Shown: one piece after another, positions 48,524 to 63,832 of the stretch
Position numbering within the stretch: position 1 is the stretch's first letter
How the letters are laid out: every line of letters begins with the position of its first letter
DNA from: Dipylidium caninum
Taxonomy: Eukaryota > Platyhelminthes > Cestoda > Cyclophyllidea > Dipylidiidae
Direction of reading: 5' to 3'
DNA length: 64,000 nucleotides
Assembly (NCBI GenBank): GCA_017562135.1
Contig: QEYB01000368.1
Span: 372,001 to 436,000 of the forward strand
The notes under the pieces: model-generated
Database searches by the model: none
What the model was told of the DNA's origin: nothing
Seen by the model: the letters and a program-made list of their open reading frames with translations, nothing else
Translations under genes and position numbers: made by a program

Positions 48524-50824
48524 CTACGCCGACGGGATGGGTTTGTCCTCCGGCGAGGTGGAGTACGAACACAACTCGGCGATGCTTTGGGTAAAGAAAA
48601 TAGCGTCTGAATTAAGTTGGAGCATATCCTTGCTTTTACACTTCAAAACGCGTACGCAGGTCTCCCAAAAGGCGTCCCGAAGGCGGTTCACCACCTTTGG
48701 GTACCTCGAAGACACCGGGTCGGCGCTGTTGACGTTGCGAAACCTCTGCGGATCGTCTTCGTGCAGCATGCTGTAGAGAATTTCCGCATTGAGGAAGGGT
48801 TTGAGTGGGTAACTTATCTCGTTCCCCATGTACCCGTACGAGAGGTAGAGACAGACCATTACGAGGGAGTGCAGTTCCCGGCTGCACGTTATGCTGGAAT
48901 CCACAAAGCCTTTGATCATAATGAAGAGAAAGACCACGTTCGCCGGACTGAGGAAGGGAACGTCAGTCCAGCCCTGCTGAATCAACGCCTTGTCAATATC
49001 TCGGATCCATGCGGTTATTTCCTCAGGATAGAGTGGGGAGCTTATTGCATGCGGCTCACGCAAGTTATCACAGTGCTGGAGAATAAAAATGGAAAGACAA
49101 TGGAGCAATTCCTTGGTGCTGGTGTTTTGGAGGAACTGGAGTTTATCTCTCTTCGGGCCGTCCTTGGTGGCGTGCTGCAGAGTTGATCGCCTCAGCGCTC
49201 GGCAGCGATGACCCACGGACTCCTGGTTCCCGAATGCGCTCAACGTGCGGTTCATTTTGGCCTGAAGGGAAACAAAATGTATCGGTCTGGAAGCGTTCTC
49301 CCCGTCTTCCGATTGGCCGAGGCGGAGAACCCGCTGGAGGGTTGGCCCGAGGTCATCGGAGTGTACGTTAGTGGCGTCCCTGCGTGTCACAACCCCATCC
49401 CCCCTGCTCCTCTTCAGTATGGCCAGGGTGAGCGGCCGCGGCGGCGGCGGAGGCGGCGGTGGGGACGGTGGTGGCAGTTCTTGGTGGTTGGTAAACGGGG
49501 GGAAGCATTGACTGGTGCTAACCAAAAGTTGATCCGAGGTCTCGTAGTTACGGTTCTGCTGTCCGAAGAATTTGAGAGCATAACATGAGAGCGATTTGGT
49601 CAAATTCTTCCCGCGCGACATAAATCGCCAGCGAGACTTCGAAAGACGCCGACTAGGTAGCGGTATTCGCCCCGTGTTCTCATACCCCTCTTCTACTTTC
49701 GGCTTAGTGTCCGCGCGTGACTGCTGCTGGTGCCGAAGGACTTTGACTGAGCGTGAGCGCGACTGCGGCAGATTCGCGTAGTCGTGGTAGCCCCCGAGAG
49801 CGCCCTCGCCGCCATCATTGTCAGGATTGAGCAATTCTGCCTCGCTGCTTAGAGGGGAATGATGGAGATGGGGCGCTATGAGGTGGTTGGCCTGACAGTT
49901 AACAGGGTGCTCGGGCGTGGCTTGACACGAGGATGAATTAGCTTGGGATTTCGGCACGTACATCGATGCTGTGTTGGTGGAGAGGCGGGTGAACCGCCCC
50001 ATTTCGGAGGTTTGTGCGCCAAATTCATAAGTTGGTAAAAAACACTGGGACAGAGGCGGGTGAGACTTTCGTGGGGCGCGAAGGACAGATGGGCTGTGAC
50101 GATTGTTATTGTTAATTCCATTATTCAGGCCATCCACATGAAGGCAGAGCTCTGACAGGTGGCGACGCCGAATAAGCCGTGAGGCAGCCACTTCGGCTTC
50201 GGGTAAGTTAGATCGTTCGTTGTCACAATCCAACAGAAGATCACATGGGGAAGGCGATTGGAAGCTATTCGAGTGTCCGTTGACACTGAAGGTCGCATCC
50301 AGGGAGGAGAGGCGATCCAAACCCTGTCTGAGCTGAGACTCGTTCACAGCAACGAAGCTCTCTCCACCGGAGACATTGAAATCACTTTGCCCAGCGGCGC
50401 TTTTGTCTGGACTTAGTTCAGCTATGTAGGAAGAGTTCGTGGAGTTGTGCGATGCTTGCTTCAGAGTGCGACGACGAACTTTCTTCTTTGATGAACTCCT
50501 GGTCCATGCGCCGCTATCGAGAGGAGCGCAGTCATAGACAATACCGTTGGCATTCAAACGACATATTTCGTTTCTAGAGAAAAAGTCCTTTCTTCGACTA
50601 TTCCACCGACTATTTAGAGTGTTTCCAGCTGGTTTGTATATTGACCGCACGGACGCAGAAGCGAGATGAGGCTCAGAACCCGTGGTGACGCGGATGGCCT
50701 CTGTACTTGGTCCCTCACTGTGGACGGTGCCGGCTTTTATCCCGGCGATTGCTGTGTGCTTCGAAAAGCCACAGACGGGGGAGACCCGGACGGAGGCAGA
50801 GTGCTGGGAGTGAGCAGTGCCCAT
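48524..50824 (-). CDS. CDK5 activator (p35/p39 family), intronless, 766 residues
   Basis: Regulatory subunit that binds and activates the kinase CDK5, mainly in neurons. One uninterrupted frame of 766 codons from the ATG at 50824. It starts MGTAHS, so Gly2 is available for N-myristoylation as in p35, which anchors it to membranes. The motif TKSLSCYAL matches the conserved KSLSC region of p35. The cyclin-like domain fills about residues 567-766: STKELLHCLSIFILQHC, WIRDIDKALIQQGWTDVPF, SPANVVFLFIMIKGF, then CLYLSYGYMGNEISYPLKPF and DMLQLNSDAIFFTQ. Two features are odd. The protein is more than twice the length of vertebrate p35 (about 307) because of a long Ser/Asn/Pro-rich N-terminal part with a polyproline run near residue 445. 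An insert of about 35-40 residues also follows YPLKPFL, before the helix with AFWETCVRVL. Lack of introns is shared with p35/p39 genes of other animals. Confidence 0.95.
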   Translation of the reverse strand: MGTAHSQHSASVRVSPVCGFSKHTAIAGIKAGTVHSEGPSTEAIRVTTGSEPHLASASVRSIYKPAGNTLNSRWNSRRKDFFSRNEICRLNANGIVYDCAPLDSGAWTRSSSKKKVRRRTLKQASHNSTNSSYIAELSPDKSAAGQSDFNVSGGESFVAVNESQLRQGLDRLSSLDATFSVNGHSNSFQSPSPCDLLLDCDNERSNLPEAEVAASRLIRRRHLSELCLHVDGLNNGINNNNRHSPSVLRAPRKSHPPLSQCFLPTYEFGAQTSEMGRFTRLSTNTASMYVPKSQANSSSCQATPEHPVNCQANHLIAPHLHHSPLSSEAELLNPDNDGGEGALGGYHDYANLPQSRSRSVKVLRHQQQSRADTKPKVEEGYENTGRIPLPSRRLSKSRWRFMSRGKNLTKSLSCYALKFFGQQNRNYETSDQLLVSTSQCFPPFTNHQELPPPSPPPPPPPPRPLTLAILKRSRGDGVVTRRDATNVHSDDLGPTLQRVLRLGQSEDGENASRPIHFVSLQAKMNRTLSAFGNQESVGHRCRALRRSTLQHATKDGPKRDKLQFLQNTSTKELLHCLSIFILQHCDNLREPHAISSPLYPEEITAWIRDIDKALIQQGWTDVPFLSPANVVFLFIMIKGFVDSSITCSRELHSLVMVCLYLSYGYMGNEISYPLKPFLNAEILYSMLHEDDPQRFRNVNSADPVSSRYPKVVNRLRDAFWETCVRVLKCKSKDMLQLNSDAIFFTQSIAELCSYSTSPEDKPIPSA

Positions 50825-53222
50825 TCCAGTCCTTCCAGGTTGAAATCAGTGGGACATATCTGCTCTCTGGAGATATGGCGTGGAGCAGAGGTGCTTCTCC
50901 CTTCAATCCTCGCATCTAATGCATGTACACGCGCATGCGCAGGCAGTCACACATGAGCGTGCGCGCGGGGCGAGAGGAGGAGAGAGAGGAGGTGCGCTGC
51001 TCGCTCAAGCCCGATCGATTGCCGGACGCGGCGAGGCGATTGGCCACTCTGAGTAGGCGTTCCCCACGCCACGGCGTCCGTGCGCGCGTGCGAGCGTGGG
51101 CGAATGTGGCGCGTCGGTGCGCGCTAGCGTCGACGTTGGCGATCAATGGCGCACGAACACACCCACGCCCACACACGCGGCCATAGGCAGGCCACACTCG
51201 CGCACTCGCGCACTCGGCCGCTGCCTGGCCGCCTGTCTCGCCTCCCGCGCCCACGTGTCCGTGCTTCCCCTCACTTAACTTTGTCCATTTGCCACTCACC
51301 CTCCTCCCAACGCCACCGCTCACTCCTGCTCACAGCTCACACACAGCCGTGCACCCCGACGCATCGGTTCACGCCTCTCGACTTCGACCAACACAAGCGA
51401 GGTTGGCGAACTTTCGCGTCGGTCACTCAGACTCCAAACTGCCAGTAGGCAAAAATACTCCATCGACTCACGTAATTCGTAAATGGACCAGTCTGACGTA
51501 CCTGTCCACCGAGTTCTTTCAACTGGACACCCGACACGCGTAACATGAAATGACTAGTGCCAAAATTCGCCTACTAGCTTTACTTAACACGCAAGCCAAA
51601 AGGGACTCTTAGCAAAGTGATCTCCTGCAGCCTGTGACTTGTCTAATGAGCAGGCGAGAGAGCAGATCAGGGATAGTGGGGATAGCGTAAAGCCGCGTTT
51701 AAGCACACATGTCCATACGATATGATTCAACTCCTGTGAAACCCATGACGGAATGGCGTATTACTCCGTCCTCTCGAGCGACGCCTCGAAGTAAGCCTCT
51801 GTTCGCATAGTTCAGTATTCTTTTCCTGGCCCTCAAGCGCGTCTGCGAGTGGATTCACTCCGAGACGTTCAAACCATCAACAGGGAGTTGTAATCTCGAG
51901 ATCGTAGATGCCAACACCCCGCGCCGTATGTTCAAGTTTGCGGTCTGTTAACAGCCCCGTTTCAACAGAGCGTAGGCGACAGAATGTCCACTTCAACCAG
52001 GGCGAAGCACGACCGAGTTGGGTCGAATGACTGCCAACCAATAAACGCATCTACTGGGTCGTTGTAAGTAAATAAAACGTACTACTACCTCAGCATACTT
52101 TACTATTTTACTCGCGGAACGGCAGCATCACGGCAAAACGGGTCTTCTTCCCCCTCATTGCACATTTCAACACCTTTAAGCCGCCTCCACGCTTAGTCCG
52201 CATTGAGTCGAAGTTGAAGTGTAAGGTGGTTGGACATCTCGTTTTCCTTAGCACCATTTGTCACTATCCAGCCATCTCAATCTTTGCATCGGCTTCCTCA
52301 GAATCGCCGACTTTTACCCCCCTTCGGGGGGTATTGAGAACATCACCGACACCACCTCGTTGAGCTTACGACCATCTCCCCGTCGGTATGCATAAGTCCG
52401 GTGCAGTGGTAATTGTGACCTCAACAGTGACGATGTCACTATGACGCACGAGGAAGTCACAAAGGGGTAGATGCCTTCCCCCATGGTGCGACCAGCCCTC
52501 CTCAAAGCTCCGAAAGCATCCTAGGCATTTATTCTAAAATTCCATTTTTCTCCAGTTGTCAGACTTCCCGATCCCTTCACAGAGAGGTGATGCGTCACCG
52601 CCGAAGGAAAGACACACCGAGCCAAGAGATGAAGGAAGGCCGGTTAGTTCACTTCATCCCCATTGGGCGAAGCCGGGCGCCATAATTATTGCAATCATAG
52701 CACAGAACCGTTTTTTACCTTCTGGACGTACCTAGAAGAAGCATCTAGGTACGAATAGGTAATCACGTTGCCCTCACCAGCCCATCCCAAAGCGAGTCGA
52801 AAGGATGCGAACAGACGACTGTTTGAGACAAACAATTAAGAATAATCCTCGAGCATAAACGTTAGCAGAACATTCATACCATTAAAATCGTGAGGCTCAA
52901 ATCTGTTACTTTGCGTTGTAATTTTTCCGTAAATTTTTCAACTTCTATATACACTGCATACGTACACAAGTACATTAGAACGTACATACAAATGTGCCCA
53001 CGTGTTTGATAATGTAACAGTGAGGAATGTTCTTGTTTTAAAGAGACGGGAAATATCTCCAAATATGATTTTAATGATAATTTCGATAGAAAAGCTTGCA
53101 TGATGAACACAAGCTGGTAAGCATTTCTGTACAAGCATGCACCCGGAACTAGAATGGACATTGAGCGGGAGACAGGAAGGAGTCGGCGAAGGCGCGGTGG
53201 AGGGCAGTGTCGGGAGTTGGGC
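50825..53222. other. Intergenic region upstream of the CDK5 activator gene
   Basis: The first 700 nt are very GC- and CpG-rich with many short CACGC/ACAC elements, consistent with a CpG-type promoter and 5' UTR for the CDK5 activator. The ORFs on both strands here are Arg/His/Thr-rich and look like chance. From about 52.8 kb the sequence turns AT-rich and includes the region downstream of the Ly6 gene. No gene seen. Confidence 0.45.
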
Positions 53223-55362
53223 TCACACGAGGCCGCGTAACAGAAGTAGTGTCACGCCAAGAAAGAGAGCCAGAGTGAGCCCGGAGGCCCCGCGCCTATC
53301 GCTAGGATTGCACCTTTCAGCTGAGCAAAAACACATGTATCCTCCTCGGCCCTTCGATTCATACATGCATATCAGGTGTCGGTCAATCTCGAGGAAGAGC
53401 TGAGAGGAGCAACCTCTTATTAACTGGTGCTTTTGTTCTACAAGGCAAAATATCGCTTGCACACTCGAGAAGTTAAAAGGCAGCAGAAATTGTTAAAAAA
53501 TCCGTCTTCAGTATTTCTTATTTATTACACAAATAGTAACCGTCTAGAACATATTTCCTATGGGCTAGGCAATTTCTCAATGGTTAATGCGAATGAACAC
53601 CATATAACAGTTGCTAAAAAGTGTAATGACAAATTATCTGTGATTGGGGAACCAAAATTTATTTCCAATTGTTCAATTTCGCGGAAGGAGAACGGTGATA
53701 TGAGTATCAAGCACGTAATTCATTTTTTTCCAGGGGATTAAACGTATTAGGCCAAAGCAGGAAAACTTATTAACACAAGTATGCAAGACACTTGTGCCTC
53801 AAAAATTGTTCTGAACTTTATATTCAAGATGTAACACCGACAAATTCGTCGTTCTCCAAAGAGATTTGAAGCGCCTAGGGGTTTTGCTGGCAGATCGATG
53901 CGGCTGACTGCATTAATTGACTGCCACATAATCCAATGCCACGAGGCAAAGTTTGCAATGCCGCCCACAGCGACCGTATTAAGCAGATGTCACTCACAGC
54001 AATAACTCGTCATGCTCTTGAGCTAACAACTGTACTTCGCAGCATTGAGGCAAAAGAGACGTATAACTCAACCAGAATGAGAGACAGGCGCGAATGCAAA
54101 TGTTTATCCGAGCCGGAAGTTCTCTTTGTGTCTTAACAATACGCATATATTCCGATTCGGTTGAAAAGTCAACTGTTGCAATGTAACCTAGTCAGTACAA
54201 AGAGTATCTAGTAGGCAGAAATTTTAAGTGCATTTGCGTTGTGTATTAAAAGATTTTAGATGAAACACCACGACAAAACCAGACCTATGCTCACGGCTAA
54301 GTAGATATATCCTTTGCCCTTCAAAACTGTTGTTCTTCAACAGCATGACGTACGATTTGATTAATAAGTGAATGTTATAATTAGTAAAACAAATGCTGGC
54401 CGGAAGTTCGTGGGTTTAGCTGAACGAAAATACCTCAAGTCTTTTGAAAAAGTAGCAATCCTAGTGCAGTCCACTGGGAGATTGTAAAGTCATTAGTGTG
54501 AGAAGTCAAAACAGGAGATTCCATAAAGCCAAGAAAATCCCCTTAGGTTATTAAAACGAAAAAATCACAAGTGCTTCAATTTCTTATTGACATAAAGTAC
54601 GTGAACATGCGTTCGAAATCTTGAAAAACTTGCGACTGAAAAAGTTCAAATCTAGATTAAATCTAAAAAATTTACACTAAAAGTTAAAAATATGAAGTGG
54701 TATATACCGAAAAAAAAATAATAAACTTTCGCGATCTTTCATTTAGCAACTTTAGCATGAACTTACGGTAGTCGATGTAAAGCCATTTGAAACAATCTTC
54801 ATAGCAATCCACTGTAGGTAGACGTGGAGGAAAAACATCACGTTTTGGAAAGGGGTCTTCACACCCCTTAAGTTTTGAGGAGTTGCAAAAAAAGCACGAT
54901 ATCTTCCGAGCTAAATTCCGCAATTAATGCTGTATTATCGATTGAACTATAAAGCTTTTACAGCCAGGCGTGGTTTTGAACAACCAGTTTTCCTGATTAG
55001 TAGGTGTGGATAACAGGTGTATTATCTATTACACTTCATCAGAAATTACACGTTCAATCGATAAAGTGCGTTTTGATGCGCCATAAAAACCAAAACAGAA
55101 ACTAGTCCCTTACAAATGCCCGACTTGACATTTATCGCATCAGGATACAAATAATGAGGGAGGACCCATGGCACGTCGAAAAAGGAATGATCGGTAGAAA
55201 TCAGTATTCAAATACAGTGTCACCAAATATAAAGAAGCCATTGGATATTTCAAAATACTTACGCGCACAGGGAACAGGATCTTGGGCCAAGGAACCACAA
55301 ATAAACATAACTTGCATCAACAATATTAGGATAAATAGGGAGTTTTTTGGTTGCGTTGACAT
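53223..55362 (-). CDS. GPI-anchored Ly6/uPAR (quiver/sleepless-like) protein
   Basis: Small secreted three-finger protein, 152 residues, built from exons 55362-55263, 54910-54767 and 53437-53223, both introns in phase 1 with GTAAGT donors. The ATG at 55362 opens a signal peptide (LFILILLMQVMFICGSLA); an in-frame ATG 16 codons upstream is less likely. The Ly6 cysteine pattern follows: ISCFFCNSS, GCEDPF, VDCYEDCFKW, LIRGCSS, LICMYE and the closing CFCSAERCN. The CNS...C.DPF...DC...C.KW spacing resembles quiver/sleepless-type Ly6 proteins. After the CN motif, a short linker leads to a C-terminal hydrophobic run (GLTLALFLGVTLLLL), the usual signal for GPI attachment. Members of this group regulate ion channels and receptors or lie on the cell surface; the partner here is unknown. 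No single exon is long enough to reveal the gene, but phases and cysteine order all agree. Confidence 0.85.
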
Positions 55363-57170
55363 ATAATGGATTTCCTCTTCTAACTTCCTTGCAAATGCCA
55401 TCTTGCCCACGCATTTGCATCAATTAACTTTGTCAAGAAGGTGTTCAAATGTTAAAGTCCTGGTTTATTTCCATTATCGACTTTATAAATGTATTAAGAC
55501 CATAGAGGTACGACTACGGAACCGTCAACCTTTATTTGAGTTGGAGAACGGTCCAGGTGGGCTGCTGAAGATTCTGTTGATAAATCTAAACAAGCTATCA
55601 TATATCTTAAGAAAAGTTAGGGTTATTTCAGTTGAATTATGCAGAACTTTCGTTAGGCTATCTAATATATAAAATGAGTATCTTCGATACATTTCTCTTT
55701 ACCAAGACTATGGAAATATAAGGAAGATTATTTCGTAAATTCTTTTCTTACATCACATAAGTAAAATAGATGAGCAATGAATCCGTACAACTTATTCCTA
55801 ACCCGTAATTTTGCTTTTGTATGGTCAAATTTCGCTACAATTTTCGAAAGTGTTTGACCGGGTCATTTTACTTCAATTGCTAACCCAGGAAACCATAATA
55901 GCCATCTTATGTTGTACGAGTTGTAATGAAAGTTACTTTGACCCAGGCATAGCTGCAGTTTGTAACTTTTCAAGGAGTGATTTTACTGTCGTAAAAATTT
56001 GAGAGTGCTTCCGAAAATGGAATTTCCAAAAGACTTTATTTTTACCTTCAAACTAAGGGGTAAGGGAGAAACGACAATCCCGGTTAAATTGATTTTTGAA
56101 TTTTGGCTGTTGCACTCGTTAAATTTTATATAAGGGACTCCTTCGTTTCTAACTAAGCCTCTTTGACATCCTTCTTTCAATCCGCTTCTCAATATACACA
56201 ATATATAACCCTATGTCGCACTTGTGGAACATTATCTCTATCTTTCAAAACCATTTTTGTTTCATTCGTTACACTCATTTTGTCCTCGAGATTCCTATTT
56301 GAACATGACACTGCTTAATCCTAGGCAACTTAGATTCATCAGTTTATCCAATTCTCAATGGATTCGAAATTTAATCCACAATTAGAAGACAGGCTCCTTC
56401 GCAGTCGACAAAGCTTCAGGAAATTCCAAAACTTTAATCACGATTAAGCCGTCTCCACGCATTGTGAGGTATTATTGGACTTGGAAAACTGGTATTTACG
56501 CTGGTACGTAGCAAACGAAGAACTTCAGAATCTGGACCCTAAAGTTGGTCCGCTAACGTGATGCACAAGGGTTTCTTCCCCACCTCCCACCCGGCCTAAA
56601 GCTTCTCCAATAAATCAAGTTTAGTTGTACTATGCTGCCGAACAAAAAGCCGTCTCACCAATCCCGCCTAATCCCGTTTACTAGTACAGAATTGCTCACT
56701 AAAATGAATGTGAATTACTCTTTGAGAGCACTCTAAATTGCATAGATCGGGGATCGAACGCTGTTCTCCCTGCTTTGGCGACTGGGGGAGCGTGGTTAAA
56801 GCAGCTTCAGTCGTGAGGCATTTTATGGCACCAGTTTGCGTATGAAGGCTAGTATTCTGAAGGCTAGTATTCTGAATCACCGGAGGTTGCGTTGGACGTT
56901 GCGGCGCTTTTCGGCGGCCAGGACAGCAGAGAGTCGGGCTGCATCGTTCTACAACAATGAATGAAGTTCACTGGCTCAGAGCAGATACGCAGCAGATCTG
57001 GAAACCGTATGCCACTCCAAGTGCTTTGCTCCTTCTCATGTGGTGGCGGTCACCCAGAGCGGGAGGCGACTTGAGAGCGGCTTCGGCGAAATGAAGCCGA
57101 ACGCCTCAACGCCGGGCTCCACCGATCGCTCGAGCAGACGTGCACGCTAGTAAAGATTCCACAGTGCTGC
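55363..57170. other. Intergenic region between Ly6 and RING-H2 genes
   Basis: AT-rich sequence that should include the Ly6 promoter and the 3' end of the minus-strand RING gene. Short ORFs only, none with a recognisable motif. A small tandem duplication lies at 56844-56873. Confidence 0.45.
56844..56873. repeat. 15-bp direct tandem duplication (2 copies)
   Basis: Two perfect adjacent copies of GAAGGCTAGTATTCT, followed by GAA. Non-coding; likely replication slippage. Confidence 0.9.
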
Positions 57171-59685
57171 TTATTTAACGGCCAAAATGACAGCTAAGAT
57201 GGCTCGATCAACACAACGCACCGGATATCCCCTAGAGGCATTGGCAGTAGCAGTAACAGCAGCATGTGTCTGGGGCGGCGCTTGTTGCCTTGTTTCTGAA
57301 TCACTGATTGTCAGGTGGGCCACTTCTTCAAAAAGGTCCAAGCGATGTCCGTTCGTTGGATTTTGGGCCTGTCCGCTTTCTTGACTCGGGAAATTTTGTA
57401 CACTCTCCGGAAGGAAAACCAATTGCTGAGGTGGCTGCGATGTCGGGCGGTGACGTTGAATCTCGATTGCCGACAAACATTCATAAAGGCAGTTTAAGTA
57501 GAGGCAATCGGCTTCAAAAGTATTTTATATGGCGCAGTTAATGAGGGGAAAAACGTATTTACAATGACCATGTGTCGAAATCGCGGTACCCATGGACAAC
57601 TCGCTCTCTCTTGTCGTAAGGAAAGGGATATTCCTCCCCACAAAGAAGAAGTCATCGCCAATGCGACTGAGAAAGCCGTGAAGATATTTGGACAACCTAA
57701 TATAGTGCATTTACCTAGCAGGTCTTCGGACTAGGAGGGGAAGTTAAGAGGTCGCAAGGGTGCGGAGTTCGTCCCAACCATTGCGCTCCCCAAACCAGGG
57801 AAATTAAACGTGAAATGATCTCGAGAGCACGTGGGACTCACTGCATGTGAAGACTGCTGATTCCTGTTCATATTATGAAGACGTCTCAGGCGACTTGTGC
57901 GAGTTTCTTGCGGCAGGATGACCATTCCGCCAGCGCCCTATTATTTGCATACGAGTCACAGGGTCACCTATTGCTATAGCACTAAAATACGCAAACCACA
58001 AAGCAGGAGTTGGTCCCCATCCCCGCTAGATGAAGTCCACAGCTGTGGAAACATGTGTCCCTCATCGTTTTCAGAAACCCGGAGCAATACTCGCCTAGTC
58101 ACTGCTCATCGCTGCGGAGAGGAGGGCGATGTGACATAAGCTAAAACGCCTCCAAGTTCTGACAACTCGTCGCCTGCCTGCCTGCCTGCCTCAGAGCGGA
58201 GAAAAAACAGGGTTATTGCTTCCAAGGAGTCCCTGTGGACGCAGTGGCAACAGGCAGACAGTGCTGGCTCCCCCATCCCCGTTTTCCCCCTCACCCCCTC
58301 GGCGCCCTAATTTGAGCAGTTCGGGCTGTTAGGTCCGTTCGGTACGAATTCTATCTAACCTGACGACTGGGTGCCCTTCGAACAGACTCGCTCGTCGGTT
58401 GCACGACGAAAGTTCCCCAGGCTTCTGTCGAGTGAAGATTTAACAGCTTTCTGTATAGTGATCTCACGTCTCCTCGACACGTCGGGCAGTTATTGGCCAT
58501 TTTCAACCAGGTGTCGATGCAATTTTCGTGAAAGAAATGGTGGCATGGCAACAGTCGAACACGATCGTCCACTTCGTAAATATCTAAAAATGCAACACAA
58601 CACTCCAACGAGAGGAGACTCTAATACCAGAAGCACAGGAAAGAATTCTAACATCATTACCACGTTTGCACTCACCTAAAAAAATGACCATTCAACATTA
58701 TATTTAGCAATGAGGGAAGCATTTTGCTTTGCTACTCAATGTTTATCTAAGTAACAAATGCCACAACCTGATGGAAATGGTGTTGTCTTAACAATGCCTC
58801 CTCGTATTTAAAAAGACTGTTGATCTCCTCTACCTTATGACTTAAATTGCGTTGGTCTGGAGCTCAAATGTGTTTTACAATCAATTTAAATTCAATTTAG
58901 TCCATAGTGAGGCAAAGTAACAGGAAAAAACTGCAGCTTACCTAAACAAATGGCGCACGGTGAAAATGTCGATAAATCGGGATGTAAAAAGTGAGAAATT
59001 GGCGAAGTAGTTTCTACTTGAAGTTTGATACCTAACTCCTCGTAATTCATTAGAGACGGAACTTACAGCCGTTTGAGTCGAATGTAACCGTACTTAGAGG
59101 GAGATTTTGAAGTAAATCTTTCGCTTGCGGACCATGAATTGGGCAGTATTGAAATGGAAAGTGGGCCCCATGACCACCATCTTCACTTCTATACGCGAAA
59201 AAATTTTAGTATCAATCCATGTGTTCTTTTTAGACATTCGCCATACGTTTATTTCTCAGCAAAATTTCTTAAATAACGTTATCCGATTTCAGCTTAGGAA
59301 CCAAAAACGAGCCTTTAACGTCCTCAGCAGTTATCTCCAACATGTATCGTGAGGATGAATAGACAACGGATAATGTTCGTGCGTCTTGTTCAATCTTTTG
59401 AAATTGGTGGTACAGGTTGAAGACAGGGAGCAAGTTACGCAAACCTTTTTGAAAGCACATCATAAATGCACTCGCATCAAACTGAGACCTAATGTTTTTT
59501 GACCATTAAACTTTTCCTGGTCTAAAGTATATAAACTGAAAGTGTAGATAACAACTCGAACTACAGAAGAACCATATTTTGAAAAGTGAAAATCTCTACT
59601 GCCTAACAAGTCCTTACCGCGCCCGGTAAACTTCTCCGATGGCCATCCTGTGATGAACATTACCGGTCCGTCCTCGGTGGGTCAT
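57171..59685 (-). CDS. RING-H2 E3 ubiquitin ligase-like protein (minus strand copy)
   Basis: Probable ubiquitin ligase of about 296 residues. Exons: 59685-59618, 59188-59067, 59031-58942, 58583-58360, 57937-57842 and 57461-57171. The RING-H2 finger is split by a phase-1 intron: SPCAICL ends exon 3, and exon 4 gives DIYEVDDRVRLLPCHHFFHE, NCIDTWLKMANNCPTCR. All eight zinc ligands are present (C-x2-C, C-x-H-x2-H-x2-C, C-x2-C). Before it is QAKDLLQNLPLSTVTF, the short conserved helix found ahead of many RING-H2 domains. After it come basic and Gln/Thr/Pro-rich tails. The intron between exons 2 and 3 is 35 nt. Exons 2-4 are well supported. The start (ATG at 59685, or the in-frame ATG at 59646) and the last exon, whose acceptor could be at 57461 or 57434, are less certain. 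No membrane segment is seen. It is a paralogue of the divergent neighbour on the plus strand. Confidence 0.78.
58171..58191. repeat. (CCTG)n tetranucleotide repeat
   Basis: About five tandem CCTG units, interrupted only at the first, in the intron between RING exons 4 and 5. Confidence 0.8.
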
Positions 59686-60149
59686 GCTGCAGTATGTAAT
59701 TTTAGATGCATTTGAATAGTGCTTAAGTGGTCGGAACTCAGGTCATATCACTTGCGCCAGGTCAGATTACTAAGAAGCGTTGAGCCTCCCTTGTAATTAG
59801 CAGGGGTGACGATATTGTATTACTTTTTATAGCGCTAGTACATGGAAAATTTGTCTCACACTCCCTATCCAGTCCTCTGACGCAGAAGCGTCTTCATTAC
59901 GAAAGGTGTTGCGTTTTATGCGATGATGGATACCCAAGTTATCCCATTCGGTTGTCAGCCACAAAAATTCAAAACACAAGGTGTCATCTCCATTGATAAA
60001 CAAATAGTCGATATAACAATACTGCAGTAAATAGATGATAATATTAATTGATTAAAACACTTTCAAGGGTCTATTCAACGGCTTTTTGTTTTGTCACGCC
60101 GGCAAATTCAGCGCAGTATGCTGTGATAACCTGATTTCGTGTCAATAAG
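59686..60149. promoter_or_regulatory. Shared promoter region of two divergent RING-H2 genes
   Basis: A 464-nt gap between the start codons of two head-to-head paralogues. It must hold both 5' UTRs and, if the gene models are right, a bidirectional promoter. It is AT-rich; TTTTTATAG near 59826 is TATA-like but I cannot assign it to either gene. Confidence 0.5.

Positions 60150-63832
<3,683 letters not shown>

Noticed and set aside
48617..49186. 189-codon plus-strand ORF
   Set aside because: It is the antisense shadow of the conserved CDK5 activator domain.
58351..58608. RING finger with an apparently missing second cysteine (CVAF)
   Set aside because: That reading runs through an intron. The exon really begins at 58583, and the upstream exon ending at 58942 supplies an intact CAICL, so the finger is complete.
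59269..59660. Minus-strand ORFs upstream of the RING gene
   Set aside because: The frame used by these ORFs differs from the one that joins in phase with the RING exons; only the short part 59685-59618 in another frame fits.
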